In this document: one piece after another, positions 42,071-52,112 of the stretch
How the letters are laid out: each line of letters opens with the position of its first letter
Numbering within the stretch: the first letter of the stretch is position 1
NCBI GenBank assembly: GCA_000447245.1
Contig: AUYT01000001.1
Coordinates: 1,854,001-1,918,000 of the forward strand
Reading direction: 5' to 3'
DNA from: a candidate division Zixibacteria bacterium RBG-1
GTDB taxonomy: Bacteria > Zixibacteria > MSB-5A5 > DSPP01 > RBG-1
Length of the DNA stretch: 64,000 bases
Program-made: the position numbers and the translations under genes
Notes under the pieces: model-generated
The model's input: only the letters and a program-made list of their open reading frames with translations
Databases searched by the model: none
Told to the model about the DNA's origin: nothing

Positions 42071-42721
42071 TTACAAAAACAGCTTCTGAAACGCCTCTTT
42101 CCCCTCTTTTTTGGCCAGGGCAATCACCGTATCATTGGCTTGTAATACAGTATCTCCTTTGGGAATCACCACGTCATTTCCTCTTAAGATAGCCACAATA
42201 ATAAAATCTTCCGGAAGTTTCAACTTGGCAATCTTTTTATCAATCAGAAGCGAATCCGCTGACAGCTGGGTCTGAAAAATCTCCACTCCCCCTTTTAAAG
42301 CCATAAGCGGAATAGCCAAACCGGGGTCAATTTTCTCTTCGATTAAGGACCCGATGATTCTGGTAGCGGAAACTGTGGCATCAACTCCTAAGGTCTGAAA
42401 CATCTCTTCATTCTTAGGGTCGTTGACCCGGGCGATGGTTTTGGGGATGTAATACAGAATTTTAGCCATCTGGCAGATGATTAAATTATCCTGGTCAGCA
42501 CCGGTAGCGGCTACCAAAACGTCGGCCCGGTTAGCGCCGGTATCCATCAAAGTTCCCAATTCAGTTCCGTCTCCCAAGATGACCGATTCCCCTAACTCCT
42601 CTACCAGTTGGCTATACCGACCGGATTCTTTTTCAACTAAAAGGACTTCATGCCCTTCAGCCTGCAGAAGTTTCAGTAAATTTATTCCGACCTGTCCGCC
42701 ACCGACTACAATGACATACAT
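42071..42721 (-). CDS. RCK protein: TrkA-N plus TrkA-C domains
   Basis: 216 residues. Rossmann NAD-binding TrkA-N domain (GGGQVGINLLKLL at 7-19, later GDGTELGTLMDTGANRADV split about 55-73), then a TrkA-C domain (about 135-216). RCK proteins bind nucleotide ligands and gate potassium or other transporters. It is in an operon with a shorter RCK protein, a USP protein and an APC permease. Confidence 0.88.
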   Translation of the reverse strand: MYVIVVGGGQVGINLLKLLQAEGHEVLLVEKESGRYSQLVEELGESVILGDGTELGTLMDTGANRADVLVAATGADQDNLIICQMAKILYYIPKTIARVNDPKNEEMFQTLGVDATVSATRIIGSLIEEKIDPGLAIPLMALKGGVEIFQTQLSADSLLIDKKIAKLKLPEDFIIVAILRGNDVVIPKGDTVLQANDTVIALAKKEGKEAFQKLFL

Positions 42722-42752
42722 ACATACTCCTTGGGGAGATTGACCCTTAAAA

Positions 42753-43163
42753 TCATCGGCTTTCCTTTTTTAGCAAGAAGGTTTTTAATTCTTCGGCTGC
42801 CCAGATAGTGGGGCACATTATATTTAATCCAATTTCTTCAAAGGCCTTGGCTCGTTTAGGGTCGCGCACCCGGGCTATGACTCTCGGAATATTAAATTTG
42901 CTCTGGGCAATTTGAGCCGCAGTTAAGTTGGTGTTATCACTGTTGGTCACAGCCACAAAAGCCTCCGCTTTTTCTATACCGGCTTTTTTCAAAATATCAT
43001 AATCGATTCCCATTCCTACCACCTGGCGGACATGAGTCTCTTTATCCAATCTCCTGAAGGAACCGACATCCACATCTATAACCGAGACTTCGTGCTTCTG
43101 GGAAACCAGCCAATTAGCCAGAAGCGCCCCGATTTTGCTACATCCTAAGATGACAACTTTCAT
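42753..43163 (-). CDS. RCK protein: TrkA-N domain only
   Basis: 136 residues: GCSKIGALLANWL at 7-19, the nucleotide-binding loop, with the VIDVD strand-end acid and VGMGIDYDILKKAGIE. It lacks the TrkA-C domain that its neighbour has, so the two may form a heteromeric gating ring. 31 bases before the longer RCK gene. Confidence 0.87.
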   Translation of the reverse strand: MKVVILGCSKIGALLANWLVSQKHEVSVIDVDVGSFRRLDKETHVRQVVGMGIDYDILKKAGIEKAEAFVAVTNSDNTNLTAAQIAQSKFNIPRVIARVRDPKRAKAFEEIGLNIMCPTIWAAEELKTFLLKKESR

Positions 43164-43202
43164 TTCTCCATCCTGTTTATATTATATTCTTCAATATAAG
43201 TT

Positions 43203-43766
43203 TTAGTCCGGCAGTTTGTCCAATAAAACCTCACAAGGTGCTCTCCTTAGTAATGTATCTGAAGTTCGGCCCAAGAAGATGTGTTGAGCTCCTCTTAAAC
43301 TGGGTCTGATTCCCACCACTATTAAATCCACCTCTTTTTCTGTAGCCACCCTAATAATTCCTTCCGCCGCTTCCCGAGCTCTTTCTAATAAAGCAATCGG
43401 GGTTAGCTCATGCAAGTAAACGATTTCTTTGGCTCTATCCAAAGCCTGGCGACCCTTTTCCTCTGCGTCCTCTAAGGGAACCCCCAAAGGCAGGGTTCGG
43501 GGGACTTCAATTACATATGTCAAGACAATCTCAGCATTTTGCTCTAAACCTAAACGACAGGCCATTTCTACTCCTCTTTCAGAATAAGGTATTCCGGTAG
43601 TGGGGACTAAAATCCTTTTGATGGCACCCAAAGATCTCCTGGCTTTGGCAACGGCCGCTCCCACCATAGCCGGTGGGTGCAGCATCCACCACAAAAGTCC
43701 ACCCATGGAAATGGCAAAAATGAATGCCAGAATTGCTCCCAAAACCGAGACCTCAACTAAAATCAT
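43203..43766 (-). CDS. Membrane-anchored universal stress protein
   Basis: 187 residues with an N-terminal membrane segment (about 5-30) and a UspA domain (about 48-185): KRILVPTTGIPYSERGVEMA and the ATP-loop region DLIVVGIRPSLRG...FLGRTSDTLLRRAPC. UspA proteins bind nucleotides; a membrane-tethered one in this setting probably senses ATP or c-di-AMP-like ligands for the transporter. The start overlaps the preceding stop by four bases. Confidence 0.82.
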   Translation of the reverse strand: MILVEVSVLGAILAFIFAISMGGLLWWMLHPPAMVGAAVAKARRSLGAIKRILVPTTGIPYSERGVEMACRLGLEQNAEIVLTYVIEVPRTLPLGVPLEDAEEKGRQALDRAKEIVYLHELTPIALLERAREAAEGIIRVATEKEVDLIVVGIRPSLRGAQHIFLGRTSDTLLRRAPCEVLLDKLPD

Positions 43767-43984
43767 CTCTTCTGTCCCTTTAAGAATCTATAGACAAAGC
43801 TTAAGCGATAAGCCCCTAAAAATAAAAAACCTATGCCTACTATTAAAGCCAAAATAGAAAATCCTGAAAGAAGTGATCTCACAATGATTACCGGACCCAG
43901 AATCACCATCAGAATGCTCAAAGCCATCTGATAATAATCCATTCTGGTGAAGTTTTTAGCCGGGGTTTCTAAAGAATCTTTCAT
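43763..43984 (-). CDS. Small two-helix membrane protein
   Basis: 73 residues with two membrane segments (about 18-38 and 41-60). Four-base overlaps at both ends (ATGA) couple it to the APC permease upstream and the USP gene downstream. It is probably a small subunit of the transport complex. No family recognised. Confidence 0.75.
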   Translation of the reverse strand: MKDSLETPAKNFTRMDYYQMALSILMVILGPVIIVRSLLSGFSILALIVGIGFLFLGAYRLSFVYRFLKGQKR

Positions 43985-45555
43985 TTTAATCGAACTCTTT
44001 TCTTGTCTCTTTCCGCTAAGGAATTTTTATATTGCTCCAACAAATCGAACTCTTCGGCTGAGGTTAAAACCTCAATTTGTTCCTTTTCCCAATCATGCTT
44101 AGCACTCCTAAAGACAGGTAACCCTTCTTTTTTCCTGTACCAGGCGTAATAGACAAAACAAGCTATCACCCACAAAGGTCCGGCAATTCTTCCAATTTTA
44201 TTAGTTAGTATTATTTGGGAAAATATAGTACCTACCGCTAACATACCTACCAATGCTAAAATAGGAAACTGCACTTTAAGCGTTTTATATTTAAAGTTAA
44301 GATTTAAAGGTATTTTATAAGGTCGAGGAGAATATGGATCAGAGAAGCGCAATTTTATCAGAGCGATAAAAACTAAAGTATATCCCAAAGTTGCTCCAAA
44401 AGCATACATAATAGCCAAAGTTTCCATCACCGAAGGGGTCAAAAAAGATAAGATGGTTTGAACTATTCCAATCAAGGAAAAGACAAGAATGGTCCGGACC
44501 GGGGTGCGATATTTGCGATGGACCTGACCAAACCAGCTGGAGATGATTCCATATTGGCTGAAAGAGTACGTCAAGCGGGAGGCACCCATTATTCCGGTAT
44601 TGGAGGAGATAAACAAAATCAAAGCACCAAGTGCTGCAGTAAGCGGTCCGGCAATTAATCCTACTAACGGAAACGAGGAGGCTAATACTGCCAAAGGATT
44701 ATCCACATTTTCAGCAAACCGTTGCCAAGGTAGAACCCCTAACCCCAAAGTGGAAAAGGAGACTGCAAAAATGAAAACCGAGAAAGTCAAAGCTAAGCTG
44801 GTGCGGGGTATAATAGTAGCCGGTCTTTTGGTCTCTTGAGCCGCTTGAGAAATTGATTCTAAACCTATAAAAGAGATAATGGCTAAAGAGACACTATAAG
44901 TAAAGCTCTTAAAAGTGGGAAATTGGTTTATCCACTGAGAAGCTAAAAGCTCCGGTTTCCAGGCAAAAATAAGCCCCAGTACAATCAAAGAAGATTCTAA
45001 GACAATTACAATGATTCCAATTACTTCGTTCAGGAAAGAGGATTCTTTGATCCCTTTAATGTTTAACCAAATCAAAATTAAAATTAAGAATAAGGTTTCG
45101 CATCCCCACAGCCAATTTACTTGAAAGGGACCAAATGCTATGACAAACTGCTCAATTTCTTTTCCTAAAACATAAGGCATAAAGAAATTCAAATATCCGG
45201 CTGAAGCGACAGCAAATAAAGCTATATCTATGGTATAAGCCAAAAGCAGACCCGAACCAGCCACAAAACCCCAAAAATCACCTAAGCTTCTTAAAGTGTA
45301 ATAAGGACCTCCTCCAGAAACAGGATAAGTGGAAGCCAATTCAGTGTAAGCTAAACCAATCAAGACGTAAGTTAAACCTGCTATAGCAAAAACTAAGCTG
45401 GCAGCCCCCTGAGCATAAGCCATCACCAATCCTAAGGCCACAAAGGTATTGGCTCCTACGTCAGCGTATCCCCACATATAAGAGCCCCAGACCGAGACTT
45501 CTCTTCTTAACTCATGTTTTTGCTCCGGGGGAGCTGCAATTTTTTCTTTTGCCAT
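43981..45555 (-). CDS. APC-superfamily permease
   Basis: 524 residues with about twelve membrane segments: an APC amino-acid/cation symporter core (VGANTFVALGLVMAYAQG, YPVSGGGPYYTLRSLGDFWGF with the substrate-site glycines) and a charged C-terminal tail (about 480-524). Amino-acid transport is the family default. The attached USP and RCK genes resemble regulation of APC-type potassium importers such as KimA, so potassium is a real alternative. Confidence 0.85.
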   Translation of the reverse strand: MAKEKIAAPPEQKHELRREVSVWGSYMWGYADVGANTFVALGLVMAYAQGAASLVFAIAGLTYVLIGLAYTELASTYPVSGGGPYYTLRSLGDFWGFVAGSGLLLAYTIDIALFAVASAGYLNFFMPYVLGKEIEQFVIAFGPFQVNWLWGCETLFLILILIWLNIKGIKESSFLNEVIGIIVIVLESSLIVLGLIFAWKPELLASQWINQFPTFKSFTYSVSLAIISFIGLESISQAAQETKRPATIIPRTSLALTFSVFIFAVSFSTLGLGVLPWQRFAENVDNPLAVLASSFPLVGLIAGPLTAALGALILFISSNTGIMGASRLTYSFSQYGIISSWFGQVHRKYRTPVRTILVFSLIGIVQTILSFLTPSVMETLAIMYAFGATLGYTLVFIALIKLRFSDPYSPRPYKIPLNLNFKYKTLKVQFPILALVGMLAVGTIFSQIILTNKIGRIAGPLWVIACFVYYAWYRKKEGLPVFRSAKHDWEKEQIEVLTSAEEFDLLEQYKNSLAERDKKRVRLK

Positions 45556-45585
45556 TTATGGTGAATTTATTTAACCATATTTAAA

Positions 45586-45616
45586 GAAAAAAGACCATAG
45601 AATTTCCGATGGTCTT
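45586..45616 (-). terminator. Rho-independent terminator
   Basis: Stem AAGACCAT/ATGGTCTT with a 10-base loop, then a T-run on the - strand. It separates the tRNA-Lys/purA transcript from the APC operon that begins 31 bases further on. Confidence 0.8.
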
Positions 45617-45809
45617 AAAATTCTCACTTAAGAGAGTTTAATTTTAAAAGTTACTAAGCATCTGTTTAGGCACTCGGCCTACGAAAATTAGTATACGAAT
45701 ATATGCCTAGAATGTTACCTGTCAAGCTAAATTTAACTTAAAAATGTTAAGCCACTAAACTCAATGAGCTATAGCAAGTTAGCTTTAGGATAAGAGGACA
45801 AGCAAAAAA

Positions 45810-45881
45810 TGAGGGTGGATGGGATCGAACCATCGACCACCTGCTTAAAAGGCAGATGCTCTACCACTGAGCTACACCCCC
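45810..45881 (-). tRNA. tRNA-Lys (anticodon TTT)
   Basis: 72 bases: acceptor GGGGGTG/CACCCTC (one G-U), D-arm GCTC/GAGC, anticodon loop CTTTTAA giving TTT, T-loop TTCGATC. No CCA encoded. It reads AAA/AAG. Confidence 0.95.
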
Positions 45882-45953
45882 GGATTTTAGTGCTTAGTGA
45901 CTAGTTTATAGTGACTAAGTAAAAAGCAAAAATATATTAACTAAAATAGTTTG

Positions 45954-47222
45954 TCAATCCAAAAAAATCGTGTCCTCTCTTCTACAGCCGGTGGAGATTA
46001 AAAAGATTTTGGCTTCGGTATTTTCCTGAATGTAATCTAAGTATCTACGGGCATTGAGAGGCAATTTCTCAATTCGGGTTATACTTTGAGTAGCGGTTTT
46101 CCAGCCCGGAAGAGTTTGGTAAACCGGCTTGCATTTCTCGAACAGATTTTGGTCCTGGGGAAACTCATCCAAAATCTCGTTTTTATATTTATAGCCGGTG
46201 CAGACTTTTATTTCATCTAAATTATCCAGAACATCTAATTTGGTGATAGCTAACTCATCCACTCCGTTAATCCGGGTAGCATATTTTAAAACCACCAGAT
46301 CCAGCCAGCCGCATCTGCGCGGACGACTGGTAGTCGCTCCAAATTCATCCCCTTTTTGACGCAAGAAGCTTCCTAAAGAATTACTTAATTCTGTGGGAAA
46401 AGGGCCGTTACCTACCCGAGTGGAGTATGCTTTGGCAACACCGATGACTTCATCTATGGCTTGGGGAGGAATTCCCAGGCCGGTGCAGGCACCGCCGACC
46501 GTGGTATTAGATGAGGTTCCGAAAGGATAAGTTCCGAAATCTATATCCAACAAAGTTCCCTGCGCCCCTTCTAAGAGTAAATTTTTATTTTGTTTCAGGG
46601 CTTGATTTAAAAACAGAGAGGTATCCCGGACATAATTTTTGATTTTAGTTTTGAAGCTTAAAACTTTTTTCACAATTTGGGCCGTTGAAAGATTCTCTTT
46701 TGAATTTTTCAAAACATTTTGCTTGGATTTTAAATTCTCTTTGACTTTGGCTTCAAATATTTTTTTATCCCATAAATCAGAAATTCTGATTCCGGCTCTG
46801 GCGATTTTATCCTGATAGGCCGGACCGATACCTCTCAAAGTAGTTCCGATTTTGTCTTTTCTCTTTTCTTCTTCATAAGCTTCCATAGTTTTATGATAAG
46901 GCATTACCAGATGGGCTGACTGCGAAATCCAGATCCGTCCTTCCGGATTGATGCCTCTTTTTTTCAGCGCATCTATTTCCGTAAAAAAATATTCTAAATC
47001 GATTACCACTCCGTTACCGATGACGCACACTTTTTCAGGGTGTAAAATACCGGAAGGAATTAAATGCAGGATGAATTTTTGTTCACCGACTACGACCGTA
47101 TGCCCGGCATTGGCTCCCCCCTGATAGCGGGCAACGATGTCGGCCTGGGAAGTCAGAATATCTACAATTTTTCCCTTCCCCTCATCCCCCCACTGCATTC
47201 CCACCACTACTCGAGTTGTCAT
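45954..47222 (-). CDS. purA: Adenylosuccinate synthetase
   Basis: 422 residues, full length. GTP-binding QWGDEGKGK at 10-18, GGANAGHTVVV at 35-45, and the IMP/aspartate-site GTTLRGIGPAY and GTSSNTTVGGACTGLGI. It joins IMP and aspartate in AMP synthesis. It lies 74 bases after engB; tRNA-Lys follows. Confidence 0.97.
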   Translation of the reverse strand: MTTRVVVGMQWGDEGKGKIVDILTSQADIVARYQGGANAGHTVVVGEQKFILHLIPSGILHPEKVCVIGNGVVIDLEYFFTEIDALKKRGINPEGRIWISQSAHLVMPYHKTMEAYEEEKRKDKIGTTLRGIGPAYQDKIARAGIRISDLWDKKIFEAKVKENLKSKQNVLKNSKENLSTAQIVKKVLSFKTKIKNYVRDTSLFLNQALKQNKNLLLEGAQGTLLDIDFGTYPFGTSSNTTVGGACTGLGIPPQAIDEVIGVAKAYSTRVGNGPFPTELSNSLGSFLRQKGDEFGATTSRPRRCGWLDLVVLKYATRINGVDELAITKLDVLDNLDEIKVCTGYKYKNEILDEFPQDQNLFEKCKPVYQTLPGWKTATQSITRIEKLPLNARRYLDYIQENTEAKIFLISTGCRREDTIFLD

Positions 47223-47296
47223 TTTTTATCTCCAGACATACAAAACCCCCAAAAAGGGGGAATTTTTATCCTAAAGCAAAATAGCAAATTAAATCA

Positions 47297-47869
47297 TTAA
47301 AGCAAGTGCTTTATCCAGCTTAAAATTTTATTTCCACCGGCTTTGGTTTTGGCAGAGAAGAAAACAAAGTTGTCATTTTCTAGAATTTCTTTAAACTTTT
47401 GTGAATTATCTGATAACCCTTGGGAGGAAAGCTTATCACTTTTGGTAAGAACTACTAAATACTTTAAATTTATAAAATCCAGAAGCTCCAGCATCTCCCA
47501 ATCCTCTTGGGAGGGAGGATGACGGCTGTCTAAAATTTGAATTGTTCCCCTTAAATTTGGTGTACTTTTTAAATAATTTTCAATCAAATCTTCCCAGCCA
47601 CTCTTGACTGTTTTGGAAACTTTGGCAAATCCGTAACCGGGCAAATCCACAAAATAAAATCTGTCATTGATTTTAAAAAAATTTAGAGCTTTGGTCTTTC
47701 CGGGAGTTTTAGAAATTTTGGCTAAATTTTTCTGATTGGTGAGAGTATTGATTAAAGAAGATTTCCCCACATTGGAACGGCCGGCAAAGGCAATCTGGGA
47801 AAAATTGTCTTGCGGAAGCTCTTTTAAATCAAAGACTGACTTGAAATATTCTGCTTTTCTGATCTCCAT
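47297..47869 (-). CDS. engB: Ribosome-biogenesis GTPase EngB/YsxC
   Basis: 190 residues with GRSNVGKSSLIN (G1), TPGKTK (G2), DLPGYGFAKV (G3) and TKSDK (G4). It acts in 50S assembly. It is in the common tig-clpP-clpX-engB neighbourhood. Confidence 0.96.
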   Translation of the reverse strand: MEIRKAEYFKSVFDLKELPQDNFSQIAFAGRSNVGKSSLINTLTNQKNLAKISKTPGKTKALNFFKINDRFYFVDLPGYGFAKVSKTVKSGWEDLIENYLKSTPNLRGTIQILDSRHPPSQEDWEMLELLDFINLKYLVVLTKSDKLSSQGLSDNSQKFKEILENDNFVFFSAKTKAGGNKILSWIKHLL

Positions 47870-47943
47870 CTCAATCTAAGCACTTTTCCTCTCCACTTTT
47901 CACTGAAAGACGATTCTGAACTTTCAAGGTCACTACTTCTTTA

Positions 47944-48144
47944 CTATAATTTATTCCATATTCTATGTAGATTTTCTCGGTGCCGGGAGCGAAAAGACAA
48001 GGCGAGCAAAACCAATCCAATAATCAAGATTGACCCTACTCCAAACAGTTCTCCTTTGTGGCGGAGGTCGTCGGCCACTGTTAAGAAGCCAACTATCCCT
48101 ATTAAAATAAGAATAATTCCAAGCACTCTAAGCTTCAACTTCAT
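47944..48144 (-). CDS. Small two-helix membrane protein
   Basis: 66 residues with two membrane segments (about 6-24 and 33-50) and a basic tail (FRSRHRENLHRIW). It is inserted between clpX and engB in the same orientation. Function unknown. Confidence 0.55.
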   Translation of the reverse strand: MKLKLRVLGIILILIGIVGFLTVADDLRHKGELFGVGSILIIGLVLLALSFRSRHRENLHRIWNKL

Positions 48145-48215
48145 GTTTCAACTAAACAAAATTACCTTATATAATACTTAACCGACAGCTCGCTAGTGCC
48201 CTCCAGCGTTATCAA

Positions 48216-49466
48216 TTAAGCACTTTTTCTCTCCGTTTTGGACTTAGGCAAATACTCCGGCTTGGATTTTTTGGTGATCACCTCTTCGGTTATGATACAT
48301 TCAGCCACATCTTTCCGGGAGGGAATTTCATACATAATATCCAGCATGGCTTCTTCTAATACTGAACGTAACCCTCTGGCACCGGTTTTTCTTTCTTGAG
48401 CCAGAGCTACGGTGGCTTTTAATGCTTCTGGTATAAAGGTGAGCTTAATCCCTTCCATTTCAAAAAATTTCTGATACTGCTTGGTCAAAGCATTTTTCGG
48501 TTCAGTTAGAATTGCCAAAAGTGCTTTTTCATCTAACTCTTCCATCGGACAAACTACCGGCAGACGACCCACCAATTCCGGAATCAAGCCATATTCTAAT
48601 AAATCTTCCGGTTCAACCAAAGCTAAAATCTCTCCAATTTTTTTCTGAGTAGCACTGGTTTTAGCCGCAAAACCGACCTGTTTATGTCCGACTCTGCGGG
48701 CGATAATTTTTTCCAATCCATCGAATGCTCCACCGCAGATAAACAAAATATTTTTGGTGTTAATTTGAATAAAGGCCTGCTCCGGATGTTTTCTGCCACC
48801 TTGAGGTGGAACATTGGAGACAGTCCCTTCTAAAATTTTCAAAAGCCCTTGCTGAACCCCTTCGCCGGAAACATCTCTGGTTATGGATGGATTAGCCGAT
48901 TTGCGGGCAATTTTATCTATTTCATCAATATAGACAATTCCTTTTTCAGCCGCAGCTAAATTGTAATTAGCAGATTGTAGCAATCGAACCAAAATATTTT
49001 CTACATCTTCCCCCACATATCCAGCTTCAGTCAGAACTGTGGCGTCTGCGATTGAAAATGGAACCTGCAGCATTCTGGCTAAGGTTTGAGCCATCAGAGT
49101 TTTTCCGGTTCCGGTAGGACCTAAAAGCAGGATATTGGATTTCTCTAACTCCACATCTTCCTTACTCGAATTAGAAAAAACTCTTTTGTAATGGTTATAG
49201 ACCGCGACCGAAATCATCTTTTTGGCCCTATCCTGACCGATTACATATTGATTTAAAAAAGTCAGAATCTCAGCCGGTTTGGGAAGTTGGAAATTGGAGG
49301 GTTCAAAACCTTTTTGAGATTGTCTTTCTAAAATCTGATTGCAGAAACGGATGCAGTCTTCACAGATAGTGGCGTCTTTGCCGGAAAAAATATTTTTCTT
49401 GGGCTCAATTATCCTGCCGCAGAAAGAACAATTTTCCGGAACCGGAGTTTCAATTTTCTTTTGCAT
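48216..49466 (-). CDS. clpX: ATP-dependent protease ATPase subunit ClpX
   Basis: 416 residues. N-terminal zinc-binding domain (CSFCG near 15, CEDC near 37), AAA+ domain with GPTGTGKTL (Walker A) and [10 protein letters not shown] (Walker B), sensor regions, and [11 protein letters not shown]. It unfolds substrates for ClpP, whose gene lies 176 bases upstream. Confidence 0.97.
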   Translation of the reverse strand: MQKKIETPVPENCSFCGRIIEPKKNIFSGKDATICEDCIRFCNQILERQSQKGFEPSNFQLPKPAEILTFLNQYVIGQDRAKKMISVAVYNHYKRVFSNSSKEDVELEKSNILLLGPTGTGKTLMAQTLARMLQVPFSIADATVLTEAGYVGEDVENILVRLLQSANYNLAAAEKGIVYIDEIDKIARKSANPSITRDVSGEGVQQGLLKILEGTVSNVPPQGGRKHPEQAFIQINTKNILFICGGAFDGLEKIIARRVGHKQVGFAAKTSATQKKIGEILALVEPEDLLEYGLIPELVGRLPVVCPMEELDEKALLAILTEPKNALTKQYQKFFEMEGIKLTFIPEALKATVALAQERKTGARGLRSVLEEAMLDIMYEIPSRKDVAECIITEEVITKKSKPEYLPKSKTERKSA

Positions 49467-49642
49467 AATTTATTCTTGAAATTTAGGTTTAGGAAATACT
49501 CCTACGATTCTTATTATTTTTAAACGCTTCTTACTGCTAAGATAACTTCATTATCTCCTATTGGTATCATACACATGGTCAATCAAACCACACCTCAAGG
49601 ATTCTATCAATTTAAAAGTTTGTTACTTTTCAGTCAACTAAA

Positions 49643-50230
49643 TTATTTTCTCTTAGTATCATACACCATATCAATAATCCCGTATTCTTTGGCTTCCTGC
49701 ACCGACATAAAGAAATTCCGGTCAGTATCTTTTTCGATTTTATCCATGGACTGTCCGGTGTGTTTGACCAAAATTTCATTTATCTTGGTTTTGATTGTCG
49801 TCAATTCACGGGAAATTATTTCAATATCGGTAACCTGCCCCTGCGCTCCTCCCCAGGGCTGGTGAATCATAATCCGGGCATGTGGCAAAGCCGCTCTTTT
49901 ACCTTTGGTACCGGCCGCCAGAAGTATGGCTCCCATGCTGGCAGCTTGCCCCACGCAGGTGGTGGCAACCGCGGGCTTGACAAACTGCATGGTATCATAA
50001 ATTGCCAGACCGGCCGGGACGATTCCACCCGGGCTGTTGATATAAATATGAATATCTTTCTCCGGGTCTTCGGCTTCCAGAAAAAGCATCTGGGCTATAA
50101 CCACGTTGGCTACGATATCGTCAATCGGCTGTCCGATAAAGATTATGCGGTCTTTTAGCAGTCGGGAAAAGATATCATAAGCTCTTTCACCTCTGCCGGT
50201 CTGCTCCACTACAAAAGGGACTAAAGTCAT
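49643..50230 (-). CDS. clpP: ATP-dependent protease proteolytic subunit ClpP
   Basis: 195 residues with the catalytic serine in [11 protein letters not shown], histidine in [11 protein letters not shown] and aspartate in DTDRNFF. It forms the tetradecameric chamber used with ClpX. It lies 73 bases after tig. Confidence 0.97.
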   Translation of the reverse strand: MTLVPFVVEQTGRGERAYDIFSRLLKDRIIFIGQPIDDIVANVVIAQMLFLEAEDPEKDIHIYINSPGGIVPAGLAIYDTMQFVKPAVATTCVGQAASMGAILLAAGTKGKRAALPHARIMIHQPWGGAQGQVTDIEIISRELTTIKTKINEILVKHTGQSMDKIEKDTDRNFFMSVQEAKEYGIIDMVYDTKRK

Positions 50231-50303
50231 AGGGCTCCTTTCTATTTCTTTTATTTATTACGACAAATTTTACGGCTACGCCATACTGTAAGTAAAAAAT
50301 CTT

Positions 50304-51563
50304 TTACTTCTTCTCTTCTTTGATTTTGGCTTCCTTTAATAAAAGGTCCAAGACCTTTTCTTCTATGATGGAATCCTGTAAATCACGGATTCTTTTTTCT
50401 GAACTTAGATACTGACGGGCTTGGTCTTCCGGCAAATTATAAGCCGAGGCAAACTGCTTGATTCTTTCATCGATGTCGGCCTGGCTGATCTGGATTTTTT
50501 CCTGCTTGGCTATCTGATGAAAAATAAATTCCCATTTAATCCGGGCCAAGCCGCCTGCTTTATTTCTCTCTCTGATTTCCTTTTCATCTGCTTCCGGATG
50601 TCTTCTTTTGACCTCCTGCACTACGTAATCTAAATAAGAATTCAGCATCACTCCCGGCACGCTGAAATCATTTTTTTCCACAATCTTGGCCGCCAGCTGA
50701 TTTTTTAACTCTTTTTCAGCTTCCTGCTCTAAGCTCTTCTGGATATTCTCACGGACTTTCAGCCTCAACTCCAATAAAGTCTGAAAATTTCCTACGCTCT
50801 TGGCAAAATCATCGTTCAAAAAGGGTAAAATCTTCTCTTTGATTTCTTTTACTTTTACCTTGTAGCTTACTTTTTGACCGGCTAAGCCGGGATTGGGGTA
50901 ACTGTCAGGGTAAGTTATCTCAAAACTTTTTTCTTCCCCTATTTTTAATCCCGCCAGATTGGTCAAAAAATCTTTGAGTAAAGTCTTTTCCGAAAGTTCC
51001 AGCATCTGATTTTCAAATTTTTCCTTTTTGATTTGATTTTTCTCGGTATAACTTTCTTCAAAATCTACAATCACGATATCTTTCTCTCTGGCTTCTCTTT
51101 CCACCGGTCTTAATTCAGCATTTTTTTCCCGCAGGTACTCTATGGTCTGGTCCACCTGCTCATCTTTGACTTCTTCTACTTTTTTGACCAAGGGAATCGC
51201 TTTGTAATCTTTGACTGTAATTTCCGGCTGAACTTCTACTTCCGCTGTGAATTTCAGAGGTAGGCCCGGCTCAAACTGGATATCCTTGACTACGGGTGAG
51301 CCGATAGGACGAAGCTGGGTCTGGTCCAAAGCTTCCTGGTAACCCTGAACTAAAAGGGATTCTAAAACATCTCCGAATATTTGGTCTTTATAATGTGATT
51401 TAACCACCTCTAAGGGAGCTTTGCCCGGTCTGAAGCCGGAGATTTTGGCTTTGGACTGGTATTTTTTGTAGGTCGAATCAAATTCAGCTGCTACCTTATC
51501 CTTCGGTAGCTCAATATCTAAAACCCGCTTCCACCCATCCTGGTTAGTCACATTTATTTTCAT
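50304..51563 (-). CDS. tig: Trigger factor
   Basis: 419 residues with an N-terminal ribosome-binding domain holding the GFRPGKAP signature, a central PPIase-like domain (about 150-240) and a C-terminal helical chaperone part. It binds nascent chains at the exit tunnel. First gene of the tig-clpP-clpX cluster. Confidence 0.95.
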   Translation of the reverse strand: MKINVTNQDGWKRVLDIELPKDKVAAEFDSTYKKYQSKAKISGFRPGKAPLEVVKSHYKDQIFGDVLESLLVQGYQEALDQTQLRPIGSPVVKDIQFEPGLPLKFTAEVEVQPEITVKDYKAIPLVKKVEEVKDEQVDQTIEYLREKNAELRPVEREAREKDIVIVDFEESYTEKNQIKKEKFENQMLELSEKTLLKDFLTNLAGLKIGEEKSFEITYPDSYPNPGLAGQKVSYKVKVKEIKEKILPFLNDDFAKSVGNFQTLLELRLKVRENIQKSLEQEAEKELKNQLAAKIVEKNDFSVPGVMLNSYLDYVVQEVKRRHPEADEKEIRERNKAGGLARIKWEFIFHQIAKQEKIQISQADIDERIKQFASAYNLPEDQARQYLSSEKRIRDLQDSIIEEKVLDLLLKEAKIKEEKK

Positions 51564-51667
51564 TATTTCTTACCTTTCTAATCATCCGATTTTGCTTTTA
51601 ATCATTTTTTCTTTTCCCTGTTTTTCGTGTCTTTCATGCCGTTTTAATTTTCGTGTTCTTCGTGTTA

Positions 51668-51749
51668 TGCGAAAGGGGGGAGTCGAACCCCCACCCCTTG
51701 CGGGACTGGATCCTAAGTCCAGCGCGTCTCCCAATTCCGCCACTTTCGC
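51668..51749 (-). tRNA. tRNA-Leu (anticodon TAG)
   Basis: 82-base class II tRNA: acceptor GCGAAAG/CTTTCGC, anticodon stem CTGGA/TCCAG with loop CTTAGGA giving TAG, long variable arm, T-loop TTCGACT. No CCA encoded. Confidence 0.95.
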
Positions 51750-51831
51750 AAAAATTTCAAAACTAAATACTGCGGCAAGATAAGTAAAGTTGGTGAAACT
51801 GTCAACCAGCAGAAATTGTCGAGATTTAAAT

Positions 51832-51879
51832 AAAAAAATAGAGGCGGTGGGAATTGAACCCATTCAACCCCACGCCTCC
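51832..51879 (-). terminator. Terminator resembling a tRNA acceptor/T-arm minihelix
   Basis: On the - strand GGAGGCG pairs with CGCCTCT, and inside TTGAA pairs with TTCAA or, alternatively, TGGG-TTCAATT-CCCA forms a T-arm. Seven T residues follow (51832-51838). It sits between the glycosyltransferase gene and tRNA-Leu. The rest of the 360-base gap (51880-52112) shows no gene, and I found no tmRNA body or tag frame. Confidence 0.65.
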
Positions 51880-52112
51880 TTCTTCTTTAATTTCAGACGC
51901 TTGCCTTTATACGCAACAACTTAGCTATATTTCATACCCCCTGAAAGTATAGGAAATCCCACCATAATACAATGCAAGTCGGAATAAAATGAAAACAAAG
52001 GGGTAACCCCCAATCCGACCCTCTCTGAAGATTGAAATCTTTAACGCGAGATTTTTGAGAATTCTTTGCTATAAAAGTCGGCAGGGAACATCTCACTCTT
52101 AGGCAATCCGCC

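Noticed and set aside
45889-45925. Repeated TAGTGACTA next to tRNA-Lys
   Set aside because: Short and imperfect; no structure or other copies support a function.
51750-52112. Possible tmRNA (3' end resembles a T-arm and acceptor)
   Set aside because: No 5' partner, no tag-peptide frame and no pseudoknot region could be found; a terminator explains the hairpin.
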